A stretch of DNA of 23,090 nucleotides from Bacteroidota bacterium. Its GTDB lineage: Bacteria > Bacteroidota > Bacteroidia > Flavobacteriales > Schleiferiaceae. Shown in pieces: positions 1 through 7,463 of the stretch. The DNA lies in assembly GCA_003023665.1 (NCBI GenBank), contig PXYR01000005.1, forward strand, positions 1-23,090, given 5' to 3'. Position 1 is the first letter of the stretch, and each line of letters starts with the position of its first letter. The notes under the pieces are model-generated. The model worked only from the letters and a program-made list of their open reading frames with translations. It was not told the DNA's origin and did not search any database. Made by a program: the position numbers and the translations under genes.

Positions 1-88
1 TTCCTACATAAATTTCCACGTGGTCGGTACCCCAAAGTTCCAAGAAATCTTGAGCGTCTTCATATTGTTTGGGCAATGTATTTGTCAT
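1..88 (-). CDS. hppD: 4-hydroxyphenylpyruvate dioxygenase, N-terminal fragment (cut by window edge)
   Basis: Partial gene: the ATG lies at 86-88 and the coding sequence runs off the left edge after 29 codons. My translation of the minus strand starts MTNTLPKQYEDAQDFLELWG and continues TDHVEIYVG. The DFL-x-LxGTDxVExYVG pattern is the beginning of the first vicinal-oxygen-chelate domain of Bacteroidota 4-hydroxyphenylpyruvate dioxygenases. That enzyme is Fe(II)-dependent and converts 4-hydroxyphenylpyruvate to homogentisate in the cytoplasm. It follows the homogentisate dioxygenase stop codon by only 9 bp on the same strand, so the two form an operon covering consecutive steps of tyrosine degradation. 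The assignment rests on a short N-terminus plus context; the iron ligands lie outside the window. Confidence 0.8.
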   Translation of the reverse strand, partial: MTNTLPKQYEDAQDFLELWGTDHVEIYVG

Positions 89-97
89 TCTGATAGG

Positions 98-1255
98 TTA
101 TTTAATCCAGCTTTTGTGATAGTCACCGGCGTCCAAGTGTAAAGCTTGTTCGGTAATTTTTAGCGGTGCAAAAGTGTCGACCATTACAGCCAATTCTAAA
201 GTTTCTTTTTTCCCAATGCTTGCCTCATACGTTCCAGGGTGTGGTCCGTGAGGAATGCCTGAAGGGTGCAGGGTAATTTGTCCTCGTCCAATGTTGTTGC
301 GCGACATAAAATCGCCATCTACATAATACAGCACTTCATCTGAATCAATATTACTATGATTGTAAGGAGCGGGTATGGATTGCGGATGGTAATCATACAG
401 TCTAGGCACAAAGGAACAAATCACAAAAGCCTTTGTCTCAAATGTTTGATGAACGGGCGGTGGTTGGTGAACCCTTCCAGTTATTGGTTCAAAGTCATGA
501 ATACTAAATGCATATGGATAATTAAATCCGTCCCAACCTACGACATCAAAAGGATGCGTAGCATAGATGTAGGAATGCAGCATTCCTTCTTTTTTCACCT
601 TAATGGTAAAGTCTCCCGTTTCATCCTTGGCTTGAGTTAATTTAGGTGTTCGTAAATCGCGTTCACAATAAGGGCTGTGTTCTAGTAATTGCCCAAACCA
701 ATTTCGGTATCTCTTGGGTGTATAGATTGGATGACCGCTTTCAATTATTAATAATCTATTCTTTGAGTCATTGAACTTAAACTGTTGTATCATTCCCCGG
801 GGAATGACCAAATAGTCGCCTTCGGAAAAATCTAAATCTCCAAATTGAGTCTTTAATGTGCCGCTTCCTTCATGTACAAAAACAACCTCATCATTCTGCG
901 CATTTTTATAAAAGTAGGTGCTCATTGTTGAGGTAGGCGCCGCCAATGAAATGGTACAATCTTTATTGGTGAGCACAGGGACTCGACTCTCTAAATAATC
1001 CTCAGTGGGCTTGACGTCAAATCCTTTGAATCGGTACGCCTTCATGTTTTTATCTACAGCAATTTTTGGAGCTATACTTTTACTAGCCCCGACTTCTTTG
1101 ACCATAGTTGGTGGATGAACATGATATAACAGTGACGACATACCGTCAAAGCCAATAGTTCCAAAAAGTTCTTCATGAAATAAGCTGCCGTTTTCTTTGC
1201 GAAATTGAGTGTGGCGCTTGTGAGGAAATTGTCCTTGCTTTTGATAAAACGGCAT
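98..1255 (-). CDS. hmgA: Homogentisate 1,2-dioxygenase
   Basis: A 385-residue cupin-fold, Fe(II)-dependent ring-cleaving dioxygenase that opens homogentisate to maleylacetoacetate in tyrosine and phenylalanine catabolism. Family features seen: an N-terminal block ending HEELFGTIGFDG with the YHVHPPT motif near residue 44; a cupin segment with GSGTLKTQFGDLDFSEGDYLVIPRG (about 130-154); and the C-terminal metal site, where His300 and Glu307 (NHSNIDSDE) and His336 (HPSGIPHGPHPG) are the likely iron ligands. At 385 aa it is shorter than the roughly 430-445 aa of eukaryotic and proteobacterial enzymes, as is usual for the Bacteroidota branch. The N-terminal MPFYQKQGQFPHKRHTQFRK fits the family, which supports this start. 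It lies 9 bp upstream of the hppD fragment. A TATATTTG box sits 33 bp upstream of the ATG. Confidence 0.93.
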   Translation of the reverse strand: MPFYQKQGQFPHKRHTQFRKENGSLFHEELFGTIGFDGMSSLLYHVHPPTMVKEVGASKSIAPKIAVDKNMKAYRFKGFDVKPTEDYLESRVPVLTNKDCTISLAAPTSTMSTYFYKNAQNDEVVFVHEGSGTLKTQFGDLDFSEGDYLVIPRGMIQQFKFNDSKNRLLIIESGHPIYTPKRYRNWFGQLLEHSPYCERDLRTPKLTQAKDETGDFTIKVKKEGMLHSYIYATHPFDVVGWDGFNYPYAFSIHDFEPITGRVHQPPPVHQTFETKAFVICSFVPRLYDYHPQSIPAPYNHSNIDSDEVLYYVDGDFMSRNNIGRGQITLHPSGIPHGPHPGTYEASIGKKETLELAVMVDTFAPLKITEQALHLDAGDYHKSWIK

Positions 1256-1288
1256 AGGAATGACTCTTTAATTTGTGCAGGTTCCCTA

Positions 1289-1296
1289 CAAATATA
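1289..1296 (-). promoter_or_regulatory. Bacteroidota-type -7 box for hmgA
   Basis: On the minus strand 1296-1289 reads TATATTTG, a perfect match to the Bacteroidota -7 consensus TAnnTTTG. It would place the transcription start near 1286 and leave a leader of about 30 nt before the hmgA ATG at 1255. A clean TTG at the -33 position is not evident, so the support is the -7 box and its position in a 71-bp divergent intergenic region. Confidence 0.45.
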
Positions 1297-1326
1297 CACT
1301 ACTTTAGAGGAGTTAAATCCTAACAT

Positions 1327-2100
1327 ATGTCATTGTATCAAGAGCTCGGTAAACAATTGTTTGATGCGTTAAATTCTGGACAAAGTATTGGCCCTTTAAG
1401 AGCGCTTATTGATAATGATATTGATGCTGCTTATGCCATTCAAAAGGAGCTAGTCACTCTGCGCAAGGCCAGCGGTGAAAAGGTGGTGGGCAAGAAGATA
1501 GGGCTTACATCCTTTGCAGTTCAGAAACAGCTTGGCGTTGATCAACCAGATTATGGTATTTTATTTGATAGCATGGATGTTTCTAGGTCAAAGAGTATAG
1601 ATAGCTCAAAGCTCATACTTCCCAAAGTAGAGGGGGAATTGGCATTCATCCTTGGTAAGGATATTACTTCAAAGAATATAACTATGGATATTTTAGTGGA
1701 CGCTATAGCTGAGGTTAGAGCGTCTATTGAGGTTGTAGATTCAAGAGTGGAAGATTGGAATATTCAGATATCCGATACTATTGCGGATAACGCTTCGGGC
1801 TCTCATTTTATCTTGGGAGAAGATAGTAAGTTATTGAATGATTTGAACCCAGAAACTATTTCCATGAAGCTGTATAAAAACGGAAAGCTCAGTAGCGAAG
1901 GGAACGGTAGAGCCTGCATGGACAACCCTTTAAATGCTGCGCTATGGTTGGCTCAGAAAATGAATAATCAAGGCGAACCCCTTTGTAAAGGTGAAGTGCT
2001 TTTATCAGGTGCTTTGGGTCCAATGGTTTCAGTAATAAAAGGAAATTATATCCGAATGGAAATGGGTGGATTTGCCTCTATCCATTTGGCTATTAACTGA
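1327..2100 (+). CDS. 2-keto-4-pentenoate hydratase / 2-oxo-3-hexenedioate decarboxylase family protein (MhpD-like)
   Basis: A 257-residue protein of the MhpD/DmpE/DmpH group within the fumarylacetoacetate hydrolase superfamily. Hydratases of this group convert 2-hydroxypenta-2,4-dienoate to 4-hydroxy-2-oxovalerate; close relatives decarboxylate 4-oxalocrotonate. Visible motifs: GKKIGLTS (about 55-62), the DYGILFDSMD block (75-84), the acidic metal-site pair in KVEGELAFILG (Glu102, Glu104), Glu135 in ASIEVVDSR, and SDTIADNASGSHFILG (149-164). Length is typical. It is divergent from hmgA, with only 71 bp between the start codons, which suggests a shared link to aromatic amino-acid breakdown. 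A purine stretch AGAGGAG lies about 14 nt before the ATG, too far to be a convincing ribosome site. The family is clear; hydratase versus decarboxylase is not resolved from sequence. A true fumarylacetoacetase is unlikely given the MhpD-type motifs. Confidence 0.8.
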   Translation: MSLYQELGKQLFDALNSGQSIGPLRALIDNDIDAAYAIQKELVTLRKASGEKVVGKKIGLTSFAVQKQLGVDQPDYGILFDSMDVSRSKSIDSSKLILPKVEGELAFILGKDITSKNITMDILVDAIAEVRASIEVVDSRVEDWNIQISDTIADNASGSHFILGEDSKLLNDLNPETISMKLYKNGKLSSEGNGRACMDNPLNAALWLAQKMNNQGEPLCKGEVLLSGALGPMVSVIKGNYIRMEMGGFASIHLAIN

Positions 2101-2119
2101 CAAAACAAGGGTGTCCGAA

Positions 2120-3295
2120 TTATATTTCTATTTGTACTTTAAACCCTCCATTTTTGCTTCTATTCGCAAAGTTCAATTTACCTCCTGCACTCAACAGCAA
2201 TCGTTTAGCGAGATAGGTTCCCAAACCGGCACCGTGCTTCTTATCACTTGACATGGGTTTACCAAGCATTTCAAGTGTTTTCTTTTTGGCTCCGTCACCA
2301 TTATCAAGAAACTTAATATGCAAGCGTTGACTTCTGCTTTTTATATCTATCACTAATACATCTGCATTGGCTTCTAGTGAGTTCTGACCAAAAATATCCA
2401 AAGAGACCGCCAATGCGATTGCTACTTGCTCAGTAAGCTTGTATTCATCCTTATTCCCGTTCAGATTGAGCTTAACCATGTCGTATTGGAAAATTTCTTT
2501 CCAATTTTCAAGAAATCCCAATACTGATTCTGACTGCGAAAATGCTTTTTTCGCACTATTTACGCTAGAAGTCTGCGTCACCACCTGATTCAAAGCTTCT
2601 TTGGCCTTTAAAAAGTTTTTGTTGTCCTTAATATAAGTTCCAGCTATTTCCAATTGTCCTAATGCCGTAGCAAGTGGGGTTCTTAAGTTATGATTCAATA
2701 TTTGATTGAGTTCGAGAACCTGTGTATAAGAGTTTGATATATCTTCTTTACTAGTTTCTATAAAATTTAAGGTGTTAACATACGCGTAAATGGTTTGCAT
2801 AAATAGCACCGCAAACGCCACCACAGATGTTGTACCTATGATCATTAACTCAAGCGTTGTAGGCAGAGGTATGGAATAATTGGGTTTTACATCAAGAACA
2901 AACAATGCGGCGGTTGACAAGGGCAACAGATGAAGCCCTAAAGACCAAATGCGACTTTCTTTCCGAAACACAAAGCTATGCATGACAATTCTAATGACAG
3001 ACATGGCCGTAAGACCAAGTAAGAGAATTATGCTTATTTCTCTATAGAAATAGTAACAGTTGTATCCAAAAAAACAAATAATTCCAATATCTACATAAGC
3101 TTCAAAAACAGGTCCAAGCTTTTTGGCAATTGGGTTGATTAGAGTTGCAGATAATAGGCAAATAGAAAGTAAAAGCCCTCCACGAGAAATTCCAGAATAG
3201 CTCATGATCAACAAAACAATTGTTCCTCCTAACAGAAAGTATTTGGTCATTGCTGTGGTATTCCATGATGCTTTGACTGAATTAATAGGTTGCAT
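2120..3295 (-). CDS. Six-TM sensor histidine kinase with HN-type H-box (paralogue 1)
   Basis: A 391-residue membrane histidine kinase. The N-terminal half (about 17-172) holds roughly six hydrophobic segments and no recognisable extracellular domain, so the membrane region itself is probably the sensor. A short helical linker leads to the dimerisation helix, with the phospho-acceptor His202 in LNHNLRTPLA. The ATPase domain shows an N-box (FGQNSLEAN, Asn305), G1 (DNGDG, 331-335) and G2 (HGAGLGTYLAKRL, 354-366). The residue after the His is Asn rather than the usual Glu or Asp, while Thr at +4 is kept. No response regulator is next to it. It is convergent with the MhpD-like gene and paralogous to the kinase at 4111-5244. 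Ligand and output are unknown. Met16 (MTKYFLLGG) is an alternative start. Confidence 0.85.
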   Translation of the reverse strand: MQPINSVKASWNTTAMTKYFLLGGTIVLLIMSYSGISRGGLLLSICLLSATLINPIAKKLGPVFEAYVDIGIICFFGYNCYYFYREISIILLLGLTAMSVIRIVMHSFVFRKESRIWSLGLHLLPLSTAALFVLDVKPNYSIPLPTTLELMIIGTTSVVAFAVLFMQTIYAYVNTLNFIETSKEDISNSYTQVLELNQILNHNLRTPLATALGQLEIAGTYIKDNKNFLKAKEALNQVVTQTSSVNSAKKAFSQSESVLGFLENWKEIFQYDMVKLNLNGNKDEYKLTEQVAIALAVSLDIFGQNSLEANADVLVIDIKSRSQRLHIKFLDNGDGAKKKTLEMLGKPMSSDKKHGAGLGTYLAKRLLLSAGGKLNFANRSKNGGFKVQIEI

Positions 3296-3308
3296 TTTAT
3301 ATTCGTAT

Positions 3309-3339
3309 TTGCTCTTTTTCCTTCTTTGTTATTCATTTG
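3309..3339 (+). promoter_or_regulatory. Possible promoter of the beta-barrel-like gene
   Basis: TTG at 3309-3311, then 20 bp, then TTCATTTG at 3332-3339, one mismatch from the Bacteroidota pattern TTG-N(about 19-23)-TAnnTTTG. The predicted start near 3342 would leave a leader of about 50 nt before the ATG at 3392. The region is AT-rich, so chance matches are likely. Confidence 0.3.
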
Positions 3340-3391
3340 AATCTAACAATAATACTAATAGATTATTAAACAACTTTATTACCTTCCAACC

Positions 3392-4060
3392 ATGAAGAAA
3401 CTAATTCATTCAATGCTTTTCCTGTGTACATTATTTACTGTTCGGGCTCAGGAAAAAGTGTTTATACCAGAACCTGGGGAGGGAATATCGTTCAATACCT
3501 CCTCATTAATGATTGTTGGTGCTAATGCATCCTATTTGCCTTCATGGCGGGCGAACTCTCAAGAGGTACAATTGCTTAGGGAACAACACATAGGCCTTAG
3601 CCATTTTGGAATTGCCTACGGAGTTGGATATAGCGGACACTTCTATCATGGAAATGTACATGTAAATGTTGACCCCGATGGAATCCAAACTTTAAGTTTT
3701 TTAAATGGCCAAGATTACACCTCAAACAGATTTGCAACAGAATACTTGGATGGTGTTTTAGAATTTCGCTACAGAACCAATTCTAATAAAAATGGGCGGT
3801 ATACGCGTTTATATATTGGAGGTATTATAGGATACTTGACGGATTCGTACTCCTATTTTAATTCAGATGCATACCGAGTTAAATTCTATAACGTAGGTGG
3901 TTTTAATACATGGAGATACGGAACCTATGTGAAGTGCGGCCGCGGACCGTTTAATCTATTTTATTATTTTGGTTTAAACCCAATTGTATCTTCTGGGGTG
4001 CTCACGAGTGAGCTGGAAAACGCAACAAGTCAGAACTTTGGATTTTCCATAACATTATAG
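3392..4060 (+). CDS. Secreted or outer-membrane beta-barrel-like protein, unknown function
   Basis: I do not recognise a characterised family. The 222-residue product begins with a classical Sec signal peptide (MKKLIHSMLFLCTLFTVRAQ, cleavage likely after Ala19). The mature part is rich in Tyr, Phe, Gly, Asn and Ser and shows alternating hydrophobic/polar strands with turn residues, for example LDGVLEFRYRTN, YTRLYIGGIIGYLTD and FNLFYYFGLNPIV. It ends NFGFSITL, a terminal strand resembling those of outer-membrane barrels. One Cys (CGRG) is present, with no lipobox. These traits fit a small PorT-like or OMP_b-brl-like protein, by inference only. The gene lies on the plus strand between two paralogous minus-strand kinases: head-to-head with the first (96 bp between starts) and tail-to-tail with the second (50 bp). 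The position suggests, but does not show, a link to the kinases. Confidence 0.7.
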   Translation: MKKLIHSMLFLCTLFTVRAQEKVFIPEPGEGISFNTSSLMIVGANASYLPSWRANSQEVQLLREQHIGLSHFGIAYGVGYSGHFYHGNVHVNVDPDGIQTLSFLNGQDYTSNRFATEYLDGVLEFRYRTNSNKNGRYTRLYIGGIIGYLTDSYSYFNSDAYRVKFYNVGGFNTWRYGTYVKCGRGPFNLFYYFGLNPIVSSGVLTSELENATSQNFGFSITL

Positions 4061-4110
4061 TTATTCAAGCACTGCAGCCGCGAACCTTTAAAGAAATTAT
4101 TGGTAGTCGA

Positions 4111-5244
4111 TTAAACCTCTATGCTGACTTTAAACCCAGAGCGGTTTTTTCTATTGGAGAACCTAATTTGTGCCCCAGCACTTTTGAGTAATCTTTGGGC
4201 AAGGTATGTTCCAATTCCAGTACCGTGTTCTTTATTGCTTGCCATGGGCTTTCCAAATTTTTGTATGATTTCAGATGGAGCTCCACTACCGTTGTCTATA
4301 AGCTCTATTTGAAGATTTTTTGCTGATTTTTTGACCTTTATTAAGAGTTCTGTTGCTCCTGCCTCCTTGGAATTTTTAGCAAAAATATCAAATGAAACCG
4401 CTAGAGCAATGGCTACTTCTTCTGTCAATTCATATTTGTTTTGGTCCTCAGGAATTTCAAGCTTAACAAAATCATGATCATAAATCTTCTTCCATTTAAT
4501 CAAGAATTCGTTAATGTTAGCTGTTGCCTCAAACGCTTTTTTAGCATTATTAACGCTAGATGTTTGTATGGTTACTTGACTTAGCGCCTCCTTAGCCTGA
4601 ATGACATACTTTCTACCATTATTGCTTCTTTCGGCAATTTCCAACTGTCCAATCGCGGTAGCCAATGGGGTTCTAAGGTTATGATTTAAGATTTGATTTA
4701 ATTCAAGTACTTGTTTGTAAGAGCTGTTGACGCGCTTTTCACGTTGTTCAATGTTAATAATGGTTTTTCTAAACAACCGAACAGTATGAATGGAAATAGC
4801 GGTTGAAATGAGAATCATACCGAAGCCTGCAATTTTCATTTCATAAGGATTGGGCAATGGGATTTGATAACTAGGGGAATAGTCTATAACTACCAAAAAT
4901 GCTGAGGCCACCGGTAAGGTGTAGAGTATGATTGACCAAATAAAATTAATATGACGAAAAGTGAAAGTAAATAAAGTGACTCTTTGGACAAAAATCGCAG
5001 CTAATCCAACTAAAGGGAGAGGATCAATATCATTGTAGAAATAATACGAGTTATAAAGAAGAAAACAAATAACGATATTCTCAAAATATGCCTCAATAAA
5101 CGGGTGGATTCGCTTGCATAATTCGCCTCCAATAATAACTGTAAAAAGAGCAAGGGCCATTAATTGTCCACCTTTTGAAATACCTAAATAAAGCATTCCA
5201 AGTAGAATGAATAGCGCCAAGGTCATTAACAACACAAAGTTCAT
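4111..5244 (-). CDS. Six-TM sensor histidine kinase with HN-type H-box (paralogue 2)
   Basis: A 377-residue paralogue of the kinase at 2120-3295, similar along its whole length. The membrane half shares small motifs (GISKGG versus GISRGG; YNSYYFYNDI versus YNCYYFYREI; YQIPLP versus YSIPLP), so the sensor is homologous, not only the catalytic part. About six TM segments occupy residues 3-157. His188 lies in ELNQILNHNLRTPLA, nearly identical to paralogue 1. The ATPase domain has Asn291 (AKNSKEAG), G1 DNGSG (317-321) and G2 HGTGIGTYLAQRL (340-352). The residue after the His is again Asn. The N-terminal MNFVLLMTLALFILLG enters the first TM directly. It has its own 179-bp upstream region, separated from the SUF operon by a terminator. 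No cognate regulator is visible. Confidence 0.85.
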   Translation of the reverse strand: MNFVLLMTLALFILLGMLYLGISKGGQLMALALFTVIIGGELCKRIHPFIEAYFENIVICFLLYNSYYFYNDIDPLPLVGLAAIFVQRVTLFTFTFRHINFIWSIILYTLPVASAFLVVIDYSPSYQIPLPNPYEMKIAGFGMILISTAISIHTVRLFRKTIINIEQREKRVNSSYKQVLELNQILNHNLRTPLATAIGQLEIAERSNNGRKYVIQAKEALSQVTIQTSSVNNAKKAFEATANINEFLIKWKKIYDHDFVKLEIPEDQNKYELTEEVAIALAVSFDIFAKNSKEAGATELLIKVKKSAKNLQIELIDNGSGAPSEIIQKFGKPMASNKEHGTGIGTYLAQRLLKSAGAQIRFSNRKNRSGFKVSIEV

Positions 5245-5340
5245 GTTAGAACGTGATATGTATCTTAAGACTCCTTTGATTTGTATTCTACTTTTAACGT
5301 GTAGAGTGGGAAGTTAGTTATTCTTATTGATACGCAGTGG

Positions 5341-5352
5341 TTTTGATCAAAA
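5341..5352. repeat. 12-bp perfect palindrome TTTTGATCAAAA
   Basis: TTTTGATCAAAA is a perfect 12-bp palindrome about 100 bp upstream of the paralogue 2 kinase start and just beyond the SUF operon terminator. It could be an operator or part of a weak hairpin. In AT-rich DNA such a palindrome may also arise by chance. Confidence 0.3.
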
Positions 5353-5368
5353 ACTCTAATACTGTCTC

Positions 5369-5410
5369 AAAAAAATTCATATTGATGCATCATGCTTTTT
5401 TGGCATCAAT
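5369..5410 (-). terminator. Rho-independent-like terminator of the SUF/HMGS/DUF2480 operon
   Basis: Inverted arms ATTGATGC (5381-5388) and GCATCAAT (5403-5410) form an 8-bp stem with a 14-nt loop. Reading the minus strand, a run of seven T (plus-strand A-run 5369-5375) follows the stem after about 5 nt. It lies 14 bp past the DUF2480 stop codon and before the next minus-strand gene, as expected for an operon end. The stem is only moderately GC-rich. Confidence 0.55.
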
Positions 5411-5423
5411 TTCTAACTAAAGT

Positions 5424-5924
5424 TTATCTAAGTGGAACCGATGAACAGGCTTCACCATAACTTATTTTCTTGGCAATCCCATTGAGAACTCCTACTGCAT
5501 GAATATAGGCATCTTGAGGGATTTTTGAATTACCACAACCTTTAATAATCACAGGTTTGCCATGAAATTCATCCCAATTAATGTGCGATAATTTCCAACG
5601 ATAATATTGTGAGTAGAACTCGGACTCAGTACCTGCCCAGAAGCATTGAATTTTATGTTCTCCTAACTTTGCAGCAACAAGAATGGAAGCCCATGCAGGG
5701 AGAATCGCGTCGCTTGAACAATGTATGCGAACCACTGAATTATTGAATGGCTTGAAATCAATTGTTTTCAGCGCGGCTCGGTATTCTTTTTCACGTAGAA
5801 GTAACCCTTGGTCAAGAAATTGAGCGATATCAATTTCACCCACTTTGGCTGGAAAATAATCTTCTAGATTGAAGGTTATGAGGGAGCTTTGCGCCACCTT
5901 ATTTATGATTTCATGATTCGCCAT
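5424..5924 (-). CDS. DUF2480 family protein
   Basis: A 166-residue soluble protein matching the DUF2480 family, which is found in Bacteroidota and often encoded beside SUF genes; its biochemical role is unknown to me. Visible features: an N-terminal NKVAQSSLITFNLEDYFP block, LFLREKEYR-like LLLREKEYRAAL (41-52), RIHCSSDAILPAWASILVAAKL (66-87), KGCGNSKIPQDAY (128-140) and a C-terminal GEACSSVPLR. Four cysteines (69, 94, 130, 160) sit in or near these blocks, so metal or cluster binding is possible but not shown. No signal peptide or TM segment. It follows the HMG-CoA synthase gene by 11 bp and is the last gene before the terminator. A role in Fe-S assembly is inferred from context only. Confidence 0.85.
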   Translation of the reverse strand: MANHEIINKVAQSSLITFNLEDYFPAKVGEIDIAQFLDQGLLLREKEYRAALKTIDFKPFNNSVVRIHCSSDAILPAWASILVAAKLGEHKIQCFWAGTESEFYSQYYRWKLSHINWDEFHGKPVIIKGCGNSKIPQDAYIHAVGVLNGIAKKISYGEACSSVPLR

Positions 5925-5935
5925 GACTCTCTAAG

Positions 5936-7375
5936 TTACTGCCTTTTGTAATCTCTGAAAAATTCTTGATTCTCAACAGTTCTTAATCCTTCAAGTACGA
6001 ATGCATTTTTTTTGGGTAGAATAGGTATGGTAAGGCATTCGTTATGCCAATTTTCGTAGGTGCTAAAATCAACAGGTGTACGTTGATCAAGTCTATCAAA
6101 TAGGTTCAAATGTGCAACTTTAGACCATCCGTTTTGGACATGACCTTGAAATACTTTCGCTTTACTACCTGAACCATAACCCATAAAACCTATACAGGTA
6201 CCTTCAATATCCTTTCCTTTTTCAGCGGCATCACAAAGGGTGCTTAGCAGCCCCATAAATATGGAGGCCGTATACATGTTTCCAATTAATCCTGAGGCAC
6301 GCTCGGCAGGCGCCAGCGCTTTGTTGACATATGCCTTATAGTAGTCACTTTTACTAAAGGTCTTAACCCAATTTTTTGACCCCTCTTTATCCTTAGGCTG
6401 CTCGCATCCTACTGCCTCCACGACTTCATCCCATCTACCATCCCTCTTCATCCAGTCGAGGTAAAAGTTTACGAGCATCCGTCTACCTTGAAACGCATAA
6501 GGCAGATGCATTACAACGCGGTCCCAATCCAGTGCTGGATTTAAATTGACTTTACTTTGGAAATCCTCTAAAGCCTCTTTTATTCGTCCTACATAAGCCG
6601 TATTGCTGTATTGCCCGTCAAAAACAGGTTCTTCCACATAACTTCTTATCATCGTATTTCCACCCCAAAAGCCTTTTGCATCTCTTAGTTTGTTCTTGGC
6701 TTCTTCCTCATTGAGTTGTATACCCAATAGTTCTGCAGCTTGCATCAGAACAGAAGATTTTGTGTGTGTTCTCCTTGGTTTGAAGAAATCTCGCTCTCCT
6801 TTTGTTGCAACTCCTATCTCTGAACCTAAAGAGATGATTGCGGGATTCTTTGAAATAAGTAATGCCACCGCCCCAGCTCCTTGAGTGTATTCTCCTGTGG
6901 ATCCCAAATGATATTTCGCTAAATCCGAAGCTACAATGATTGCTTTTTTATCTGGATTTTGTTTGAGATAAAGGCAAGCATTTTCAAGTGCATCTACTGC
7001 GCCAATACAAGCGAATGTCATATCTACAGCATCAACATTTTTTAATGACCGTGGTCCAAAATCTGTAGCCAATTCCTTTTCAACTAAATCAAGAATGTAG
7101 GTAGCTGTGGGTTTAGCGCTATCTAATGCGCTCTCCGTACCAAGATAAATCCTGCCTACATCTGAAGGGTTGAGAGTCTCTCTTTGAAATAAATCTAGAA
7201 CTGCATTAGCGCCCATAGAGGCAGCGTCTTCATCAATGTCAGGAAAGGACATGGATGTTAGACCAAGCCCTTTATTTAGCTTGGCGTATTCAATATTTCT
7301 AGCTTCAGCTAGGGCCTCAATAGGAAGGTAATGATTGGGTACGTAATATGAAATGGCATCAATTCCAATTTTCAT
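5936..7375 (-). CDS. Hydroxymethylglutaryl-CoA synthase
   Basis: A 479-residue thiolase-superfamily enzyme that condenses acetyl-CoA with acetoacetyl-CoA to HMG-CoA, the committed entry to the mevalonate route for isoprenoids. Start chosen at the ATG at 7375 (MKIGIDAISYYVPN); the frame stays open to a GTG at 7399, but the family normally begins with the KIGIDA strand. Catalytic residues can be placed: Glu81 (GTESALDSAKP), the nucleophile Cys123 (DMTFACIGAVDAL) and His290 (VVMHLPYAFQGRRM). GYGSGSKA near the C-terminus is also typical. Length is longer than the roughly 390 aa Gram-positive enzyme, nearer the eukaryotic type. It lies 130 bp after sufT, a gap wide enough for its own promoter (TGAATTTG at 7398-7391 is an imperfect -7 box), and 11 bp before DUF2480. 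Confidence 0.88.
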   Translation of the reverse strand: MKIGIDAISYYVPNHYLPIEALAEARNIEYAKLNKGLGLTSMSFPDIDEDAASMGANAVLDLFQRETLNPSDVGRIYLGTESALDSAKPTATYILDLVEKELATDFGPRSLKNVDAVDMTFACIGAVDALENACLYLKQNPDKKAIIVASDLAKYHLGSTGEYTQGAGAVALLISKNPAIISLGSEIGVATKGERDFFKPRRTHTKSSVLMQAAELLGIQLNEEEAKNKLRDAKGFWGGNTMIRSYVEEPVFDGQYSNTAYVGRIKEALEDFQSKVNLNPALDWDRVVMHLPYAFQGRRMLVNFYLDWMKRDGRWDEVVEAVGCEQPKDKEGSKNWVKTFSKSDYYKAYVNKALAPAERASGLIGNMYTASIFMGLLSTLCDAAEKGKDIEGTCIGFMGYGSGSKAKVFQGHVQNGWSKVAHLNLFDRLDQRTPVDFSTYENWHNECLTIPILPKKNAFVLEGLRTVENQEFFRDYKRQ

Positions 7376-7463
7376 TAAGCGGGTATTTTTCAAATTCACA
7401 AAAAATCACTCGATTCTTTGAACAACGAGCGTAAAACTAACGAAATGATTAACGGATTAGTGG

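Noticed and set aside
1327..2100. Fumarylacetoacetase, expected next to hmgA
   Set aside because: The motifs and 257-aa length match the MhpD-type subfamily, not the roughly 420-aa fumarylacetoacetase.
4061..4110. Terminator between the barrel-like gene and kinase paralogue 2
   Set aside because: Only short palindromic bits such as CTGCAG are present, with no convincing stem and no U-tract.
7376..7399. Extended GTG start for HMG-CoA synthase adding eight residues (MNLKNTRL)
   Set aside because: The family begins with the KIGIDA strand, the ATG at 7375 provides exactly that, and the possible promoter box at 7391-7398 would lie inside the longer form.
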